DNA from: Nephrocerus scutellatus
Lineage: Eukaryota; Arthropoda; Insecta; Diptera; Pipunculidae
DNA length: 64,000 bases
Reading direction: 5' to 3'
NCBI GenBank assembly: GCA_947095585.1
Contig: OX352763.1
Location: 108,355,908-108,419,907 of the forward strand
Shown in pieces: positions 51,116 to 62,805 of this stretch. Under the pieces are notes generated by a model that was not told the DNA's origin, made no database searches, and saw only the letters and a program-made list of their open reading frames with translations. The translations under genes were made by a program, and so were the position numbers. How positions within the stretch are numbered: position 1 is the stretch's first letter; the number at the start of each line of letters is the position of its first letter.

Positions 51116-51407
51116 CTACTCAATACGATTTGGCACATTAAAATCCACAAATACAAAATGCACAATGATGATCCTCGCCTCGCTCAACTATCTGTCATAA
51201 AAAGTGTCTGCCTGACTGTCTATCATTGCGTTTCTAGATTACTCCCATCTATCCGCGGTGCCAGAGATATTCCGTGAATACTGGTCACGTCAACCAAGTG
51301 GACGTAGAACTCGGGTTGACCTTCGATACGCTGACGTTGCTGATGTTGCTGACGAACTGAACTGACCGGTTGATGAAAGTTGATGTTGGTTTGGATAATT
51401 GATAGAT

Positions 51408-52345
51408 TTATACAGGGGGATACCTTGGAATACTTTCCACTTTAACTGCAGGCTGCAATGCTGGTGCAGCTATGTTGGGCCGACTCTGAATTAAGTTCGA
51501 TGTTACAGGTGTGAACCTGTCAAATAAGTTAAAAAGATCATAAAATGAATTAATATTACCCGTTTCGTTTTCATTATATGGAAAACGAAGCTGATTAATG
51601 TGTTTGGGCCTTAAATATTCTAGTCCATCTAACGTGACGTTTAATTCGTAGTTGACATTTCCTTGTTCATTGACAACTAAACCGGGATCCCAAATTTGTT
51701 TGTTTCTTTTGTAAGCCTTTGCGTAAATTGGATTTTCTGGATAAAAGGTGTGGTGTTTGGCTTTGTTTCTCCGGCTAAATTGTTCTTCCAAATGTCGATT
51801 ATGAAAAAAAGGCGACTTCTCGGGTGTCTTTAAAAGATCAATGTTCGTATTAATTTTCCTTTAAGTGAAGCTTTCGGCTGGGGATTTTGATTCTGGAGCG
51901 TTTTGATTAGGTGTTGATCGGTATGCTATTAAAAATTCTTGAAGGTGTTCATTATCCGTGCCTCCTTCTTTGAATTTGGCTAGTGCTCTCTTCAATGTGT
52001 CCACAAAGTGTTCTACCTGCAAGCCTGCCCGTTTGATTGAGGGTGGTATGGAGCTAGTCGTCTGTGTTTGATGCCTCTAGATTTGCAGAACTCTTGAAAA
52101 GAAGCGCTTACAACTTGAGTGCCATTGTCCGAGACTATCTCTATATACTGTCCAAAATGCGAACAAAATTCTGAAAGTTTTTGTATTTTGAATATGCATC
52201 GACAACCACAAACTAATTTGTAGAGTTTATTGGCCGTGCGATGTCAATGTGAAGGCGTTGCTAGTGGGCATGAACTTAGCAATAATTTTTGGAGACCTTG
52301 CTTTCAAAGTACAGCCATGACAATGTCGCACCCAGTTTATCCTAT
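51408..52345 (-). pseudogene. gypsy-type integrase end and Pol C-terminal tail
   Basis: Minus strand, 52,010-51,900: HFVDTLKRALAKFKEGGT, LQEFLIAYRSTPNQNAP, SKSPAESF, the end of the integrase core. Then 51,791-51,408: ENPIYAKAYKRNKQIWDPGLV, GNVNYELNV, RPKHINQLRF, the C-terminal chromatin/GPY-like module of gypsy-type Pol proteins often annotated K02A2.6-like. A stop and frameshifts separate the pieces. Confidence 0.82.
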
Positions 52346-52394
52346 ATCACAAACTGTGCCAATAAACATGTGAGCGCACGATTACTTTAATTGT

Positions 52395-53065
52395 CACTAT
52401 ACTCATTTTGTTTATCTACTATCATATGTGCCTGTGTGTCGAGAAGTGACAGAAGCTTGATGCGAATATCTGCATCCATCGACGATTTTAGACTCATAGA
52501 TGATTTTTTGTGAATTTTTCAAGTTCAAAATTCTATCAATTGCGGTTTAGCTACAAACGTTATGTAATAACCGATATCTCCTTTTTTCATTTGAAGGCAA
52601 TTAAACCTTGTGGCAAACACAAACTCGGAACGCCCAAATAAATTAGATAATTCCTTACCGTTTTGGCAAAACTCAATTCTCGTGGTAGTTATGGTAAAAT
52701 GTAATCCACATACTTATCGTGTACTACAGCATACATTTAACGAATTAAAAGACTTATTAAAGAATTAAAAGACTACGTCAAATTCTTTTGCATCTTCATC
52801 AAAGAGATCTTCATAACGCCTGTACTAAACTGGAAACGTTTGTCCATTCTCGCGACCATGATGAAATTCGTTGATATTTTTCTCCAATGCATCCATTCTT
52901 AACTCTGTCGCTCTTCCATTCCGTCCAAAGACATTTGGACAATTTGGTCAAGGAGAGCGCTGTTTTGTGCTATTATCTGTACCAGAATAGGGTCCATGCT
53001 CCCATAACTTTGAGCTCCTGTTGGTTGACGCGCGTAGTGGATCGTAGCTCGACATTTTGTGGATA
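52395..53065 (-). pseudogene. gypsy-type gag remnant
   Basis: Minus strand: YGSMDPILVQIIAQNSALL, then NEFHHGRENGQTFPV, YRRYEDLFDEDAKEFD (retrotransposon-gag-like motif), CLQMKKGD, and SSMDADIRIKLLSLLDTQ. The order matches gag of K02A2.6-type gypsy elements. Multiple stops. The sequence passes abruptly to integrase at about 52,385. Confidence 0.72.
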
Positions 53066-53344
53066 GGCGGAAAAAAAATTGTAATCGCAAACTATTTTTT
53101 CGATTCTTCCGTTTTTTTCAAACGGAATCCTCGTCGCCACTTTGTTGAGTTTTGATACTCAATACGATTTGGTTATTAACAACAATTTATATATTACGGT
53201 TTAGTGGATTATGCATTAAATTCCACAAATACAAAATGCACAATGATGATCCACCTCCTTCAACTATCTGTCAAAAGTAAGTGTCTACCTGACTGTCTAT
53301 CATCGCGCTTCTCGCTTACACCCGTCTAGCCGCGGTGCCAACAC

Positions 53345-53500
53345 ATAGTCCGCACTTCTTATGAAAAGATTATTTTTCGACCATAATCAACGTCATTATC
53401 AAGCTGGTCTATGGCCCACGCAGAGAACTGATATCGAAGCGGATGTTCATTTTCAACTCCTGAGTCATATGGATCTTGTATGCTAATAATTCAAGCGAAA
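53345..53500 (-). pseudogene. mariner-type transposase, upstream part
   Basis: Minus strand: ENEHPLRYQFSAWAIDQLDN, DVDYGRKIIFS, which is the sequence just before the first catalytic Asp of mariner transposases. It is collinear with the downstream part at 51,115 once the LTR element is removed. The N-terminus beyond 53,500 is not recognisable. Confidence 0.7.
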
Positions 53501-54250
53501 ACATGATTGTTTCGTGCCGCGGAATATCAACTGACAAGCTGTCAAAATTTCAAGAAAATCATAAAAAAAAGTTGCCATAGCCTATGATTTAAAAACAAAC
53601 CAGGAGATATGTAAAATATATATATGAGTAACACCCATTAGAACAGAAGAATATTCCAAAAACAATTTTACTTTAAATGTCAGTTCCCAGCATGGTAAAA
53701 CAAGTCGTTAGTTTTTCAGGAATTATAAACGAGCGTAAAAAAGTGAGGATTAATATTTCAAAAAGTACACTAAGCAACTATAAAAAAATTAAATTCCGCT
53801 AATGAGATATAATAAACCAAACGAAACGAAACGAAACGAAAGTTACGCCACCTGTGAGCAATTGAACCACCCTCGACAGTGGTAGAGTAAAAAACGGACT
53901 TTTCCAAAAAAAGTCAAAAAGGGGCGTGTTTAAAAATGGGCGGGCCTAAACACTGGTATGATATGAAAGATAAAAATTAAACTCCTTTTTTTATTGAAAG
54001 GCATTTTTATTACCTTTCACTTAGTACCAAGTAACCCACAAAGCTCCTTTAAACTACTTAAAAAATTAATTTTTTCAAAAAAAAATTAAAACATTGGATG
54101 ACCCTCCCTCAGATAAGGGGCGTCTCCTCTAACAAGATGTCGTTTTCCAAGACCTGGTCAATAAGGGCTTTCAGGGGAGGGATGTCTGGAACTCCTTACC
54201 CTTTCCGGGCTATACTGTATTTTAGCTATAACATTTTTGACTGAAAAAAA
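53501..54250. other. intergenic with (ACGAA)n run
   Basis: AACGAAACGAAACGAAACGA at about 53,818-53,842. Otherwise AT-rich with no gene. Confidence 0.5.
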
Positions 54251-54252
54251 AA

Positions 54253-54410
54253 ACAATTGACGCTTTCTTAATAACAATTGCCGCTTTCTGAATTACAGTT
54301 GACAAATCTGAATTACAGTTAACGCTATCTGAATTACAGTTGAATCTAATTGAAATACTGTTGACGCTTTCTGGATTACAATGATTTTTTCTGAATTACA
54401 ATTGAATAAG
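54253..54410. repeat. minisatellite, ~21-24 bp unit
   Basis: About seven imperfect units based on CTGAATTACAGTTGACGCTTT. The unit is A/T-rich and degenerates at both ends. Confidence 0.8.
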
Positions 54411-54589
54411 GTGAAGTCCACAAAAAATAAATAAAATAAAAATAAATAAAAGAAATCAATAAAGCAAATTCGCTCCTTAAGCCTGTATGACTACTCACAG
54501 CAATGCGAAAACGTCAAAAAAGAGGGCTTTATCTCTTTCCAAAAATAACTTGCCATCTCGTTTATGCGCGACGGCTTTTCAAGGAATAC

Positions 54590-54740
54590 AAAAGGAGAAA
54601 AAAATTCAGCGTCATACTGGCTTTAGCATTCCTTACAAGATTTTCTCTTTCGTATTTTTTGGAATATCTCCTTTGTCAGTTGACATTGACAGTTTATATT
54701 GCTGAGCTGACAGATACCTGAGAATGTAAAAGTCCTCACT
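54590..54740. repeat. interspersed fragment shared with 36.1 kb
   Basis: TTTGTCAGTTGACATTGACAG then TTTATATTGCTGAGCTGACAG and ATACCTGAGAATGT, matching 36,078-36,135. No protein; two overlapping 72-codon frames (54,487-54,721) are not supported as genes. Confidence 0.5.
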
Positions 54741-55227
54741 AGGCAGATTGTCAGCAAATTCAGCTCAAACTCAGCTCTATGGGACACGGCTAATGATCAA
54801 CAGCTTAACTGGCCCCAATTAGATCTTGGTTAAGGCCGAAGAAGTTTGCTCCTACTGTGCTGTGCTGAATTGACAGAATATCTTTCGAACATAAGATGTC
54901 GTCATAATTTCGAAATAAAAAGTCAATCATTTAGAAAATGTTTCTTTGTGTACAGATTAACAGCATAAAAGAATTATTTTGTCACAGCAAGATCTTAAAA
55001 ATAATCCAATTTCTAAGTTGAATCCACCATAGTTGGTAGTTTTCATGTTAAAGTAATAAAATTTTCAACATTGGAACAATAAATATTGCTTAACGGTTTC
55101 ATGGCTTAAAGTTATATTTACTTGTAAAACAAAATTCCTCTGATGGATCTGGTAAAAATTAGAATTAAAACTAAACGAAAGATTTTCTCAACATTAATTG
55201 TTATTTCGCCTTTCGATGAGAAATTAT
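54741..55227. other. no recognisable feature
   Basis: AT-rich intergenic sequence with no gene or repeat match that I can support. Confidence 0.4.
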
Positions 55228-55463
55228 TGCTGCGTTGCTTTGGCAAAGCCGGCTTAGCTTTACAAAGCAACAGCTTTTGGCTTTAAATTTTCGATGTTTT
55301 TTAATTGTTATGTGTGTTAAACAAAACACCACCTTACGGTGAGCGCTATAACTAAAAAATGGCTTTAGTTATAAATCCTAAAAACTTTTTGGATTTATTT
55401 TCGGCTTTATGCTTATGCGATTGTTGTTGCAAGCCAAGCTGGATTAGCCAAAGCAACGCAGCA
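55228..55463. mobile_element. MITE, 236 bp, with ~35-bp terminal inverted repeats
   Basis: The left end TGCTGCGTTGCTTTGGCAAA is mirrored by AGCCAAAGCAACGCAGCA-type sequence at the right (55,430-55,463), with a few mismatches over about 35 bp. No coding. It lies directly upstream of a SINE. Confidence 0.82.
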
Positions 55464-55489
55464 TATGTTGATTACTATACTTTATCGGC

Positions 55490-55771
55490 GTGGGCGCCGT
55501 GACTCAGCGGAAAAGCGCATGGCTACTGAGCAGGAGGTTCGTGGTTTGAAACCGGGTAACACCAAAAGTATTTTTCATTGTGTCCCACCACTCGCGAATG
55601 TCTGAGAAACGTTTCGAGAGTAATAACTTGTCGCGGAAAGCTTCTCAATTCGCCGTTCCGGCCTTAAATTGTAGGTCTTTTCCATTTGTGTCCAAAAATA
55701 TACATGCACAACACAAATGGTCGCGAGAAGCTAGGCCTTGGACCGCAACGGTCTGTCGCGCCGAATATTAT
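55490..55771 (+). repeat. tRNA-derived SINE, full-length copy with target duplication
   Basis: A tRNA-like head (A-box TGACTCAGCGG; B-box-like GGTTCGTGGTTTGAAACC), the body with CACCAAAAGTATTTTTCA and GGAAAGCTTCTCA, and the tail GCAACGGTCTGTCGCGCCGAAT(ATT)n. The flanks 55,472-55,489 and 55,772-55,789 match at 16 of 18 positions (TTA.TATACTT.ATCGGC), a target site duplication showing LINE-dependent retroposition. It defines the family's length at about 282 bp. Confidence 0.88.
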
Positions 55772-55789
55772 TTATTATACTTCATCGGC

Positions 55790-56800
55790 TCGGCATTCTC
55801 CATTTGGGTGAGTAAAGTTAGGTTATAAATCGAAAAACGTGTGCGGTTTCTGCCGGCTTTTAAAAGTGGATGCAAATAAGCCTGTTTTTAATCCAATAGA
55901 ATGCGCAGTTTTAGCAGCAAAACTGAATTGTTGACCGACTTCGTGCATAAACTGCGCAACGGCTGAATTCTCGATGGCTCCATCGGAAGGCTGATTTTGG
56001 TCTCAAAAAGCGAACCACAAGTATGCAGTGTTAGTAAGTGTTGTGAATGTGCTAGTAAGATTTTCTTATGCATGCGCATAAATTGATTTTGTTCTCTGTC
56101 AAGGGCAGTGCTGCTGTTAAAATTTGTGAAACGGACTATATTACAGGTTATTGGTAGTATATTGAAGTACACGATAAAAAAATGTATAAAAAAAGTTCCA
56201 ATAGAAAAACTAATAATGCTTTTATATTACAAACATATTTTTTAATTGATTTTTTGCCCTTTTCTGCTTTGCACAGAAAAATATAGGATCGGTTCGATTT
56301 TTAATTAGTTCATAAAAGAAGTATAAAGTACTAGCTTTTGATAGTATAGTAATACGGCCGATGAAATAGTAGTATATTACCGAATGAAGTACGAACAGCA
56401 GCACTGGTCCCGAGCATGTGATAAGTTTGCAAGAAGCTGTTTGACATTTAAAGACTTCTCACCTAGTCACGAGTAGGCGAGTTGTGAGTCGGGTTGGGGA
56501 GATAACGAACCGATTCGCAAAAAGCGACAATTTTTGTACTAGATTCTGTTATTAAAGTAACACTACACCAAAAAAAAGAAAAAGCATCACGCAACAACAA
56601 AATTGTCGGCTCAACAATAGGGGCCCAACGTATTTACATTGTTTTAATTTGTTTTGTATTGCTTATAATTAAATAATAATTTTGACTACTTAATCTACTA
56701 CATGTTTATATTTACAGCAATTAATTTTTAACAATAAATTTTAAAATAAAATAAAAATGAAAAAAATATAAGAGGATGTATAAACAGGGCGATCTTCAGC
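55790..56800. other. intergenic; no gene recognised
   Basis: AT-rich. The minus-strand frame at 55,888-56,172 has no recognised domain. Confidence 0.4.
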
Positions 56801-56809
56801 CTCTGTAAT

Positions 56810-57690
56810 GTTGATTGCTGGCCTGGAAGGAGACGTCTTGATTATTAAAGATGTCGTCGAATCTAGCATCTGTGAATCCTCTGATGTGTATGTACCGGTG
56901 ACTTGGCTCGATTTCTTAGCTTCTCAGTCCTTGCATCTCAGGACTTGGATGGGTTTCCAATCCGTCGACGAATTTCCATGCCATTTGGAACAAGTGGTCG
57001 GTTATTGGCAGCAGACCTGCTGCTTCGTAAAGTCTTGGAGTCGACACAAACTTATAGCTCTTTGGCACCCTCCAGAGTCCTGTACAGATCCTTAGTACCT
57101 TCTTTTCAAATAGGGAGATCTTCTTTATCGTTGTTGGTGAGACGGTGAACCAAATGGGATAGCCATAGGTTATCACTGGCCTGATGGGCTGCTTGTAGAT
57201 GAGCAGCCTGGTGTTGTTGGACAGTCCGTTTTGTCATTTTTTTATCGATGTGAGAGTTAAACTTGAGCCTCTCTGTAAAGTTGATTCCCAGGTACTTAGT
57301 CTCTGACTTGGTGTTTATTGTCGTGTTATCCGGAAGGGTAATTTCTAAGGCTCTGCACCGGCTTGCGATTTTTCTTATCCTTGTTTCGGTTACTGGTACT
57401 CGGAAGCAGATGAGTTCCGCTTTCTTGGCGTTGATCTTCAGTCCCCATTCATGTAGTACTCCCAAAGATTTCGGAGGTGTTCCTCCACTCTTCATGCAGC
57501 TATCTCAGGAAAGCGGGAAACGGCATACGTGATGGAGTCATCCGCTAAAAGCATGGTCCTTGTTTCGGCTGTATTGGTGGGTTGATCGGCCTTGAAGATG
57601 CTAAATAGGACTGGTCCAAGTCTGGAGCCTTGGGGAACTCTGGCTTTAATCCATTTCCTTGTCGATAGGCTGCCATACACCTGTAGTAGC
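56810..57690 (-). pseudogene. Jockey-type LINE, reverse-transcriptase to C-terminal fragment
   Basis: Minus strand: VPQGSRLGPVLFSIFKADQP (motif 4; 57,630), TMLLADDSI (catalytic core, YADD degraded to LADD), LHEWGLKINAKKAELICFR, TETKYLGI.F.ERL.FNSHI-type thumb, then ITYGYPIWFTVS, LFEKKVLRICTGLWRVPKSY and the tail to about 56,916. Frameshifts between segments; the endonuclease is absent, so it is 5'-truncated. Confidence 0.82.
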
Positions 57691-59183
57691 TTTTCGATTA
57701 CTATTTACTAATGATGAACGAAGTAAGACTCATATCGGCATCCGCTGACAAAACTGCATGAACATACTTAAGTGTGTGATACGATATGATGGAGCTCCAA
57801 TTTATTTGGTTAAATTTTTTAAGAAAGATCGATAACAGCACTATTATTCCGATATTAAGAATACACCCTGTACATTTCGCTCGTTTCAACAAGCAGTTAA
57901 CCAAACGATACACCACCATCACCACAGGCCACCCAATCATTCAACACACACATTTAAAAATAACTGCGTGCGTGACTTTATATACCTATATAGAGAATCG
58001 AGTGGAAATGATAAGACGTTGAAGCAGAACACATCACGCAACTATCATATATATCTATAGATATCCATATAAAGCGATAAATATGTCACAGTCAGGATTT
58101 CGTTGTTCAATTCCAATCACCACACACCCCTCGCTGAAAATCAAACAAAACAAGAAAACGAGAAGTTTTATTCGTTACGTATTCCTATAACACTACGTAT
58201 TTTTTAACACGACAGTGTTGGGTGGATTCTTTACTTGCTAATTGTATACATACGTATAAATAAAGAAAATGCTATAGCCGAAGTTCAAAAGAAACGAAAC
58301 CAAACGAAAAAAAAGAATAACTCGCCTAGCACGTTGTTGTTGATGGTCGTTGCTTGCTAGCGCTACGAGGCTACGACACAACCAACTCGACACACTAATA
58401 CAGAAAAAAGGTTGTGCAATGGTTGCCGCGGCAGCAGCTACGATGATGGCACTTTGCCAAAAGACGAAAAGCGGTTCTTCATGAATGCCATCATGCTGTT
58501 GCTGTGTGGTGGCATTGCGATTGTGTGTGTTTATTTCTCTGTAGGTGTAGTTGTTTCTTCTTTTGACAGATGAAGGGAGCGGTGGATTGATGATAAAATA
58601 TGCAGGTTCAGATGAGCATTTCACTCGCGCAAGTCAAAACATTGGGGCTTGGCAATTGCATGCATTCATTCGTCTCGATCGAAACGAGTTGCGACGATGC
58701 GAACTACAAAATACAAAGTCGTGCAACGCTGGTTGCGGACGACGGTGAAATGCAATTTTCGTTCACGCTATTTTTAAGCGTATATAGCAGGCATTATTTA
58801 TCATATAGTATACACTATACAGTATACTGTATTCTACAGCTGTAAGCATAATAGCAGTAACATGACGCGAGCGAAGAACAAAAAACAACCTTTCCTTTTT
58901 AATGATTGTGCATATGGATAACTATACATGTAAGTTAAGGCTTCCACAAAATTTGTATGTCTGAATTGAAACACTACATTTCGATTTTGCGACGATAGAT
59001 GTAGGTATACATATTTACATAGCAGCGTGTTTTGCCACTGCGCTTATGGCTCTTCATTGTGTAGAGGGAGAGAAGAGAAGTCAATGTTGCCGCCACCGCA
59101 TGGAACGTCCGTTCTTTTAATCCACGAATACAATGTATGCGTGCTTTGCTTTGTTTTGTTACACATTTTTCATACGCCCATCG
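57691..59183. other. unique sequence; no gene supported
   Basis: It contains a Gln/Ala-codon-like low-complexity tract on the minus strand (58,330-58,510; TTGTTG, GCAGCAGC). The open frames at 58,238-58,624 (minus), 58,551-58,845 (plus) and 58,974-59,201 (minus) have no recognised domain. Confidence 0.4.
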
Positions 59184-59427
59184 ATTAAAGTGACGGTTCA
59201 TACACTATAACCTAGCTTCGAAAGTAGCCGTTATACTAGTGTGTTAACATATAAAATACTTTTGTTATTTACTGCAGTCACCCAAAGTCAGTTTACATTG
59301 TGCATAGCCGGTTTAGCAGAAAAACCGGTTTTGGTCGTGTGAAAAATAGCGTACATTACCTGCAGAAAAGTGCTCATCTGCGTAAACTCGACTTTCCTCG
59401 TTCGTTATGTAATATACTATTTCACTA
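59184..59427 (+). repeat. family F repeat, copy A
   Basis: It starts near AAAGTGACGGTTCATACACT, then CTTCGAAAGTAGCCGTTAT, AGTGTGTTAACATATAAAAT, GTTTAGCAGAAAAACCGG, TTTGGTCGTGTGAAAAATAG, ending CTCGTTCGTTATGTAATATA. It is head-to-tail with copy B. Confidence 0.7.
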
Positions 59428-62100
59428 GACGAAAGTGACTGTTTCCTACGCTATAACGAACCCTCGAAAGTAGGCATTATCCACACCAGTGTGTTAACAT
59501 AGAAAATACTATATACCCACAGTAGTTTTGCATTGCGCATGAGCAGTTTAGCAGAAAATTTGTTTTCATATCATATTTGTCTCTACAACCGGGGTCCGGT
59601 CCTGGCCTCCCGCAAAAAGTCGCTCCGCCGGTCCCGATTTTGAGCCGATGATATCCAGATTTGCATCTCTAACCTCTGGGCATAGGCTTGGCCGGCCTCG
59701 CTGTCGTGTTCCATAAATCCTACCGCAAAGGACTTTCCGAGCAGGATCATCTTCGCTCATGCGAGCTGGCTGTCCTGCCCACCGGAGCATACCGAGCTTA
59801 ATTCTCTTCACGATGTCGACATCGCGATAACGCTCGTAGATCTCATCATTATAGAGTCTCCAGAATCGTCCTTCCTCACATACGGGGCCAACAATTCTTC
59901 GTAAGACTTTTCTCTCGAACGCAGCTACGAGTTCAGAATGCTTTTTGCTACGCACCCAACTCTCGGATCCATATGTAAGTACTGCTATGACCATTGTCTT
60001 ATATACCAGCAGCCAGCTTGGATGTTATGGTTAAGTTCCTGGATTTGAAGAGTCTTGACAGACTATAGTGGGCTTTGTTGACTTTAAGAAACCGTGCGCG
60101 TATTTCTGGTTCCATGCTGTTATCGGCTGCTACAGTTGACCCCAGATAGTTAAAGACTTGCACTACTCCAAATTTGCGCTCCACTATTTTAATTGAGGGA
60201 CCAATGTTTGATCTTCTACTCGGAGACGTGGCCACCATGTACTTTGTTTTGCCCCAGATTTCGTGCCGCCTGCTCGATCTGGATGAAAGCTCTTGGGTTT
60301 CTACCAACGATGTCAATATCATCTGCGTAAGCCAGTATCTGAATGGACTTATAGAGGATTTTTCCTATCGCCGTTACGTCAGAGTCTCGGATCACTTGTC
60401 TTTAAAGTGTATAAATTATGGTTTAGTGAGATTTGAAACTCTAGACATTTTTCCATCACCTGCCTAAGCGTGTAAATCTAATCAGTTGTTGATTTGCCTG
60501 GGATGAAGCCACAGTGGTATGGACCGATGATGACTTTAGCTACCCTTTCTTGTAGGATAGAGGAGAAAATCTTATGCAAGGTACTTAACAACGTTATACC
60601 ACGATAATTGCTGCATTTTGTGATATCTCCTTTGTATGTATGGGGCAAAGGACGGCTCTTCGCCACTCTCCTGGCATCTCTTCTTCCCCCCATACTTGCA
60701 CTATTCATGAATTCCTTGGTGTATTTCGGAGCCTCGGACTCTTTGGTAGAACTTCTGCTCCTGGTGCGGTCTCTCTCTCTGTACCCTTCTAGTTTACGGA
60801 CGAGATTCTTCTCCCAGGCTGCTTTCTTTCGCATTGAACTGTTTTTTCATATCTACTGAGCTCTTTATATTCATCTTCGCGTGCCCGCGTTCTATGAGAT
60901 TGCTGGATTGCTCGGTACGCAACATTCTTCTGTTTAGTCGCTAGCTTACATTCGTCATCCAACCACTCGTTTCGAGCTCTACGACTACTGCCTTAGATGG
61001 AGTCAGCAGTACTAATGACTGTATTTTTAAGGCGTGTCCATTTCTCTTCTACACCCGACATCTCAGCCCCAGGACTTACTCTCCCTGCATTTAGGGCAAG
61101 TACTATTACTTGACCGTAGTTGTTTCTGGGTCTCTTCGTTGCGAATGGCAGCCGCGTTGACTCGAATCTGAATCGCGGATGTAGTCTTTCGTGATGATGC
61201 AAGCGGAGCACCATACCAAAAAGGTTGTAGTCCGAGTCAACGTTGGCACCTCGGTACATTCGTACCGTCAAAAGGTTCGGGTTGCGGCGGCGGTCTATCA
61301 ACACGTGGTCTATCTGTTTGCGAGTGGCTCCATCAGGAGATACCCAGGTGGTTTTATGGATATTTTATTTTGCTGCCATCTCTATGACTCGTTGTCCATT
61401 GTCATAAGTGTTCTCGTGTAAGCTATGTAAGCTATGGGTGCCAATGTAACGCCTGAATACTGGCTTCCTATCTACTTTGGCATTTATATCCCCCAGAATG
61501 ATTTTTAGGCTTACTGAGGACAGGCATGGAGTTCCCGTTCGACTGATTCAAAGAATTCTTCTTTTTCATCATCTGGGAAGTCCTTTGTAGGTGCGTTAAC
61601 GTTTATGAGGCTTATGTTTTTAAATCTGCCCAGCACACGAATGGTGCATAGCCGTTCATTTATTGCTTTAAAGCCAATAACGGTGGTTTTAATTCTGACT
61701 TTGACTAGAAACCCCACCCAGAGCACATGATGTCTTGCATGACAGCTGTAATATATGTCATATTCTGATTTTTGTAAGACACCATTCCTAATCTACCGCA
61801 TCTCCTGAATTGCTGTTATGTCAGCCTTATATTTGGACAGGGTATCGGCCAGCTACTGTGCAGCTCGAGCACTATATAGAGCGTACGTTCCACGTCCACT
61901 TGCAATTCTGATGCATTTTGTGCATATTCTGCTGATGTCTGACCGCCGAAAAATTGTTTTGGTCGTGTGAAAAAAATAGCGTAACTCGCTGAAAAGTGGT
62001 TATCGTGCTCGTTAGATTGCCGCCTCGTGCTTCAAGCTTCTAACTCGCACGATAACGTCCACTTTTCTTGCTCGTTATGTAATATATTATTACATGAATT
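59428..62100 (+). repeat. family F repeat, copy B, split by an RTE LINE
   Basis: The left part 59,428-59,566 runs from ACGAAAGTGACTGTTTCC to GCAGAAAATTTGTTTT. The right part 61,948-62,100 runs from GAAAAATTGTTTTGGTCGTG to CTCGTTATGTAATATATTAT. Joined, they match copy A and the copy in CR1 (29,950-30,212). Confidence 0.78.
59567..61947 (-). pseudogene. RTE-clade LINE with target duplication
   Basis: Minus strand, 5' to 3'. The endonuclease is at 61,726-61,000 (ISLINVNAPTKDFPDDEKEEFFESVER; IDHVLIDRR.NPNLLTVRMYRGANVDSDYNL). The linker and reverse-transcriptase start are at 60,834-60,478 (TKCSNYRGITLLSTLHKIFSSIL; YHCGFIPGKSTTD). Next comes a deletion of the early palm, then AYADD (60,319-60,333) with intact catalytic residues, FNYLGSTVAADNSM, AHYSLSRLFKSRNL, VLTYGSESWV, KLGMLRWAGQPARM and RQRGRPSL. 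The 3' end is ATATGATATG-like. Flanks GAAAATTTGTTTT and GAAAAATTGTTTT form a ~13-bp target duplication. Frameshifts and the palm deletion make it inactive. Confidence 0.88.
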
Positions 62101-62283
62101 GTTTTTTTTTTTAAATTTATTTTAAATAATTCGTCAGTTTAGCCAACTCACAAGAATTGCACTTCAGTTCATTTCCAATTACCAGAAAAAATTCCACGAA
62201 TTCCACAGGTGCATCGTTCATCGTCGTTGTCCGGATAAATAAAATGTTTTTTTATTTTAACAAAATAGGAAACTATATTACTA
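62101..62283. other. no recognisable feature
   Basis: AT-rich sequence between family F and family H. Confidence 0.4.
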
Positions 62284-62770
62284 CTAGCTGACCCGACAGG
62301 CGTTGTCCTGTCCCACTCTCAATAAATTTGTTTGTGATCGTTTTGTGAACTTGTGAAAAGCTATTTGTTTTGCGATATCGCGTCACAGTATTAGTCAAAT
62401 CAGTATTAGCGGCTTTCCCATCCCACTGACCCACGCCCACTTAAACCCGCGTTTCCCGGCTGCCCCATCCCACTGACCCCCGCCCACTGACCTCCAGCTC
62501 ACAGGCGCAGCGCAAATTTTGTCAACGACTTTCTTTTTATTTAAATATTATATGGTGTCAATTTGAGCCAAATCGTTCCATAAATAAGAATTTTGGGAAA
62601 AAACAATACCAGCGCCATCTGCCGGGCTGATTTGTCAATCTAAACCATCCAGGTCGTCACACAAACGCATACAAAAAAATTCATTCAAATCGGTCCAGCC
62701 GTTTAGGAGGAGTTCAGTGGCATACACACGTACAGTAGAATTATATATACAAATATTATATAAGCTATGC
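62284..62770 (-). mobile_element. family H copy; candidate non-autonomous Helitron/Helentron
   Basis: It begins on the plus strand with CTAGCTGACCCGACAGG. GACAGG (62,295-62,300) and CCTGTC (62,307-62,312) form a 6-bp-stem hairpin, 7 nt from the terminal CTAG (minus orientation). The body has AATAAATTTGTTTGTGATCG, a GCCCCATCCCACTGACC.. duplicated stretch (62,415-62,490) and AAATCGGTCCAGCCGTTTAG. The far end is TATATATACAAATATTATA. No coding. It differs internally from the copy at 11.2-12.3 kb but shares the terminal ~60 bp. Confidence 0.62.
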
Positions 62771-62805
62771 CGAAAAATGCATAAAAACATGATATATGTG
62801 ATAAA

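Larger units (their letters stand above)
51116..53345 (-). mobile_element. gypsy-type LTR retrotransposon with internal deletion
   Basis: The LTRs are about 51,116-51,280 (3') and 53,145-53,345 (5'), sharing CTCAATACGATTTGG, TCCACAAATACAAAATGCAC, AATGATGATCC, CAACTATCTGTCA and CCGCGGTGCCA. A TGGCGACGAGGATTCC sequence, a plausible tRNA primer-binding site, adjoins the 5' LTR (53,124-53,139). Internally the order is gag, integrase core end, Pol tail; protease, reverse transcriptase and RNase H are deleted. The 3' LTR is shorter through deletion. It is inserted in a mariner transposase. Confidence 0.85.

Noticed and set aside
51116..53345. Endogenous retrovirus with an envelope gene
   Set aside because: No env-like frame is present; the interior contains only gag, the integrase end and the Pol tail, with most of Pol deleted.
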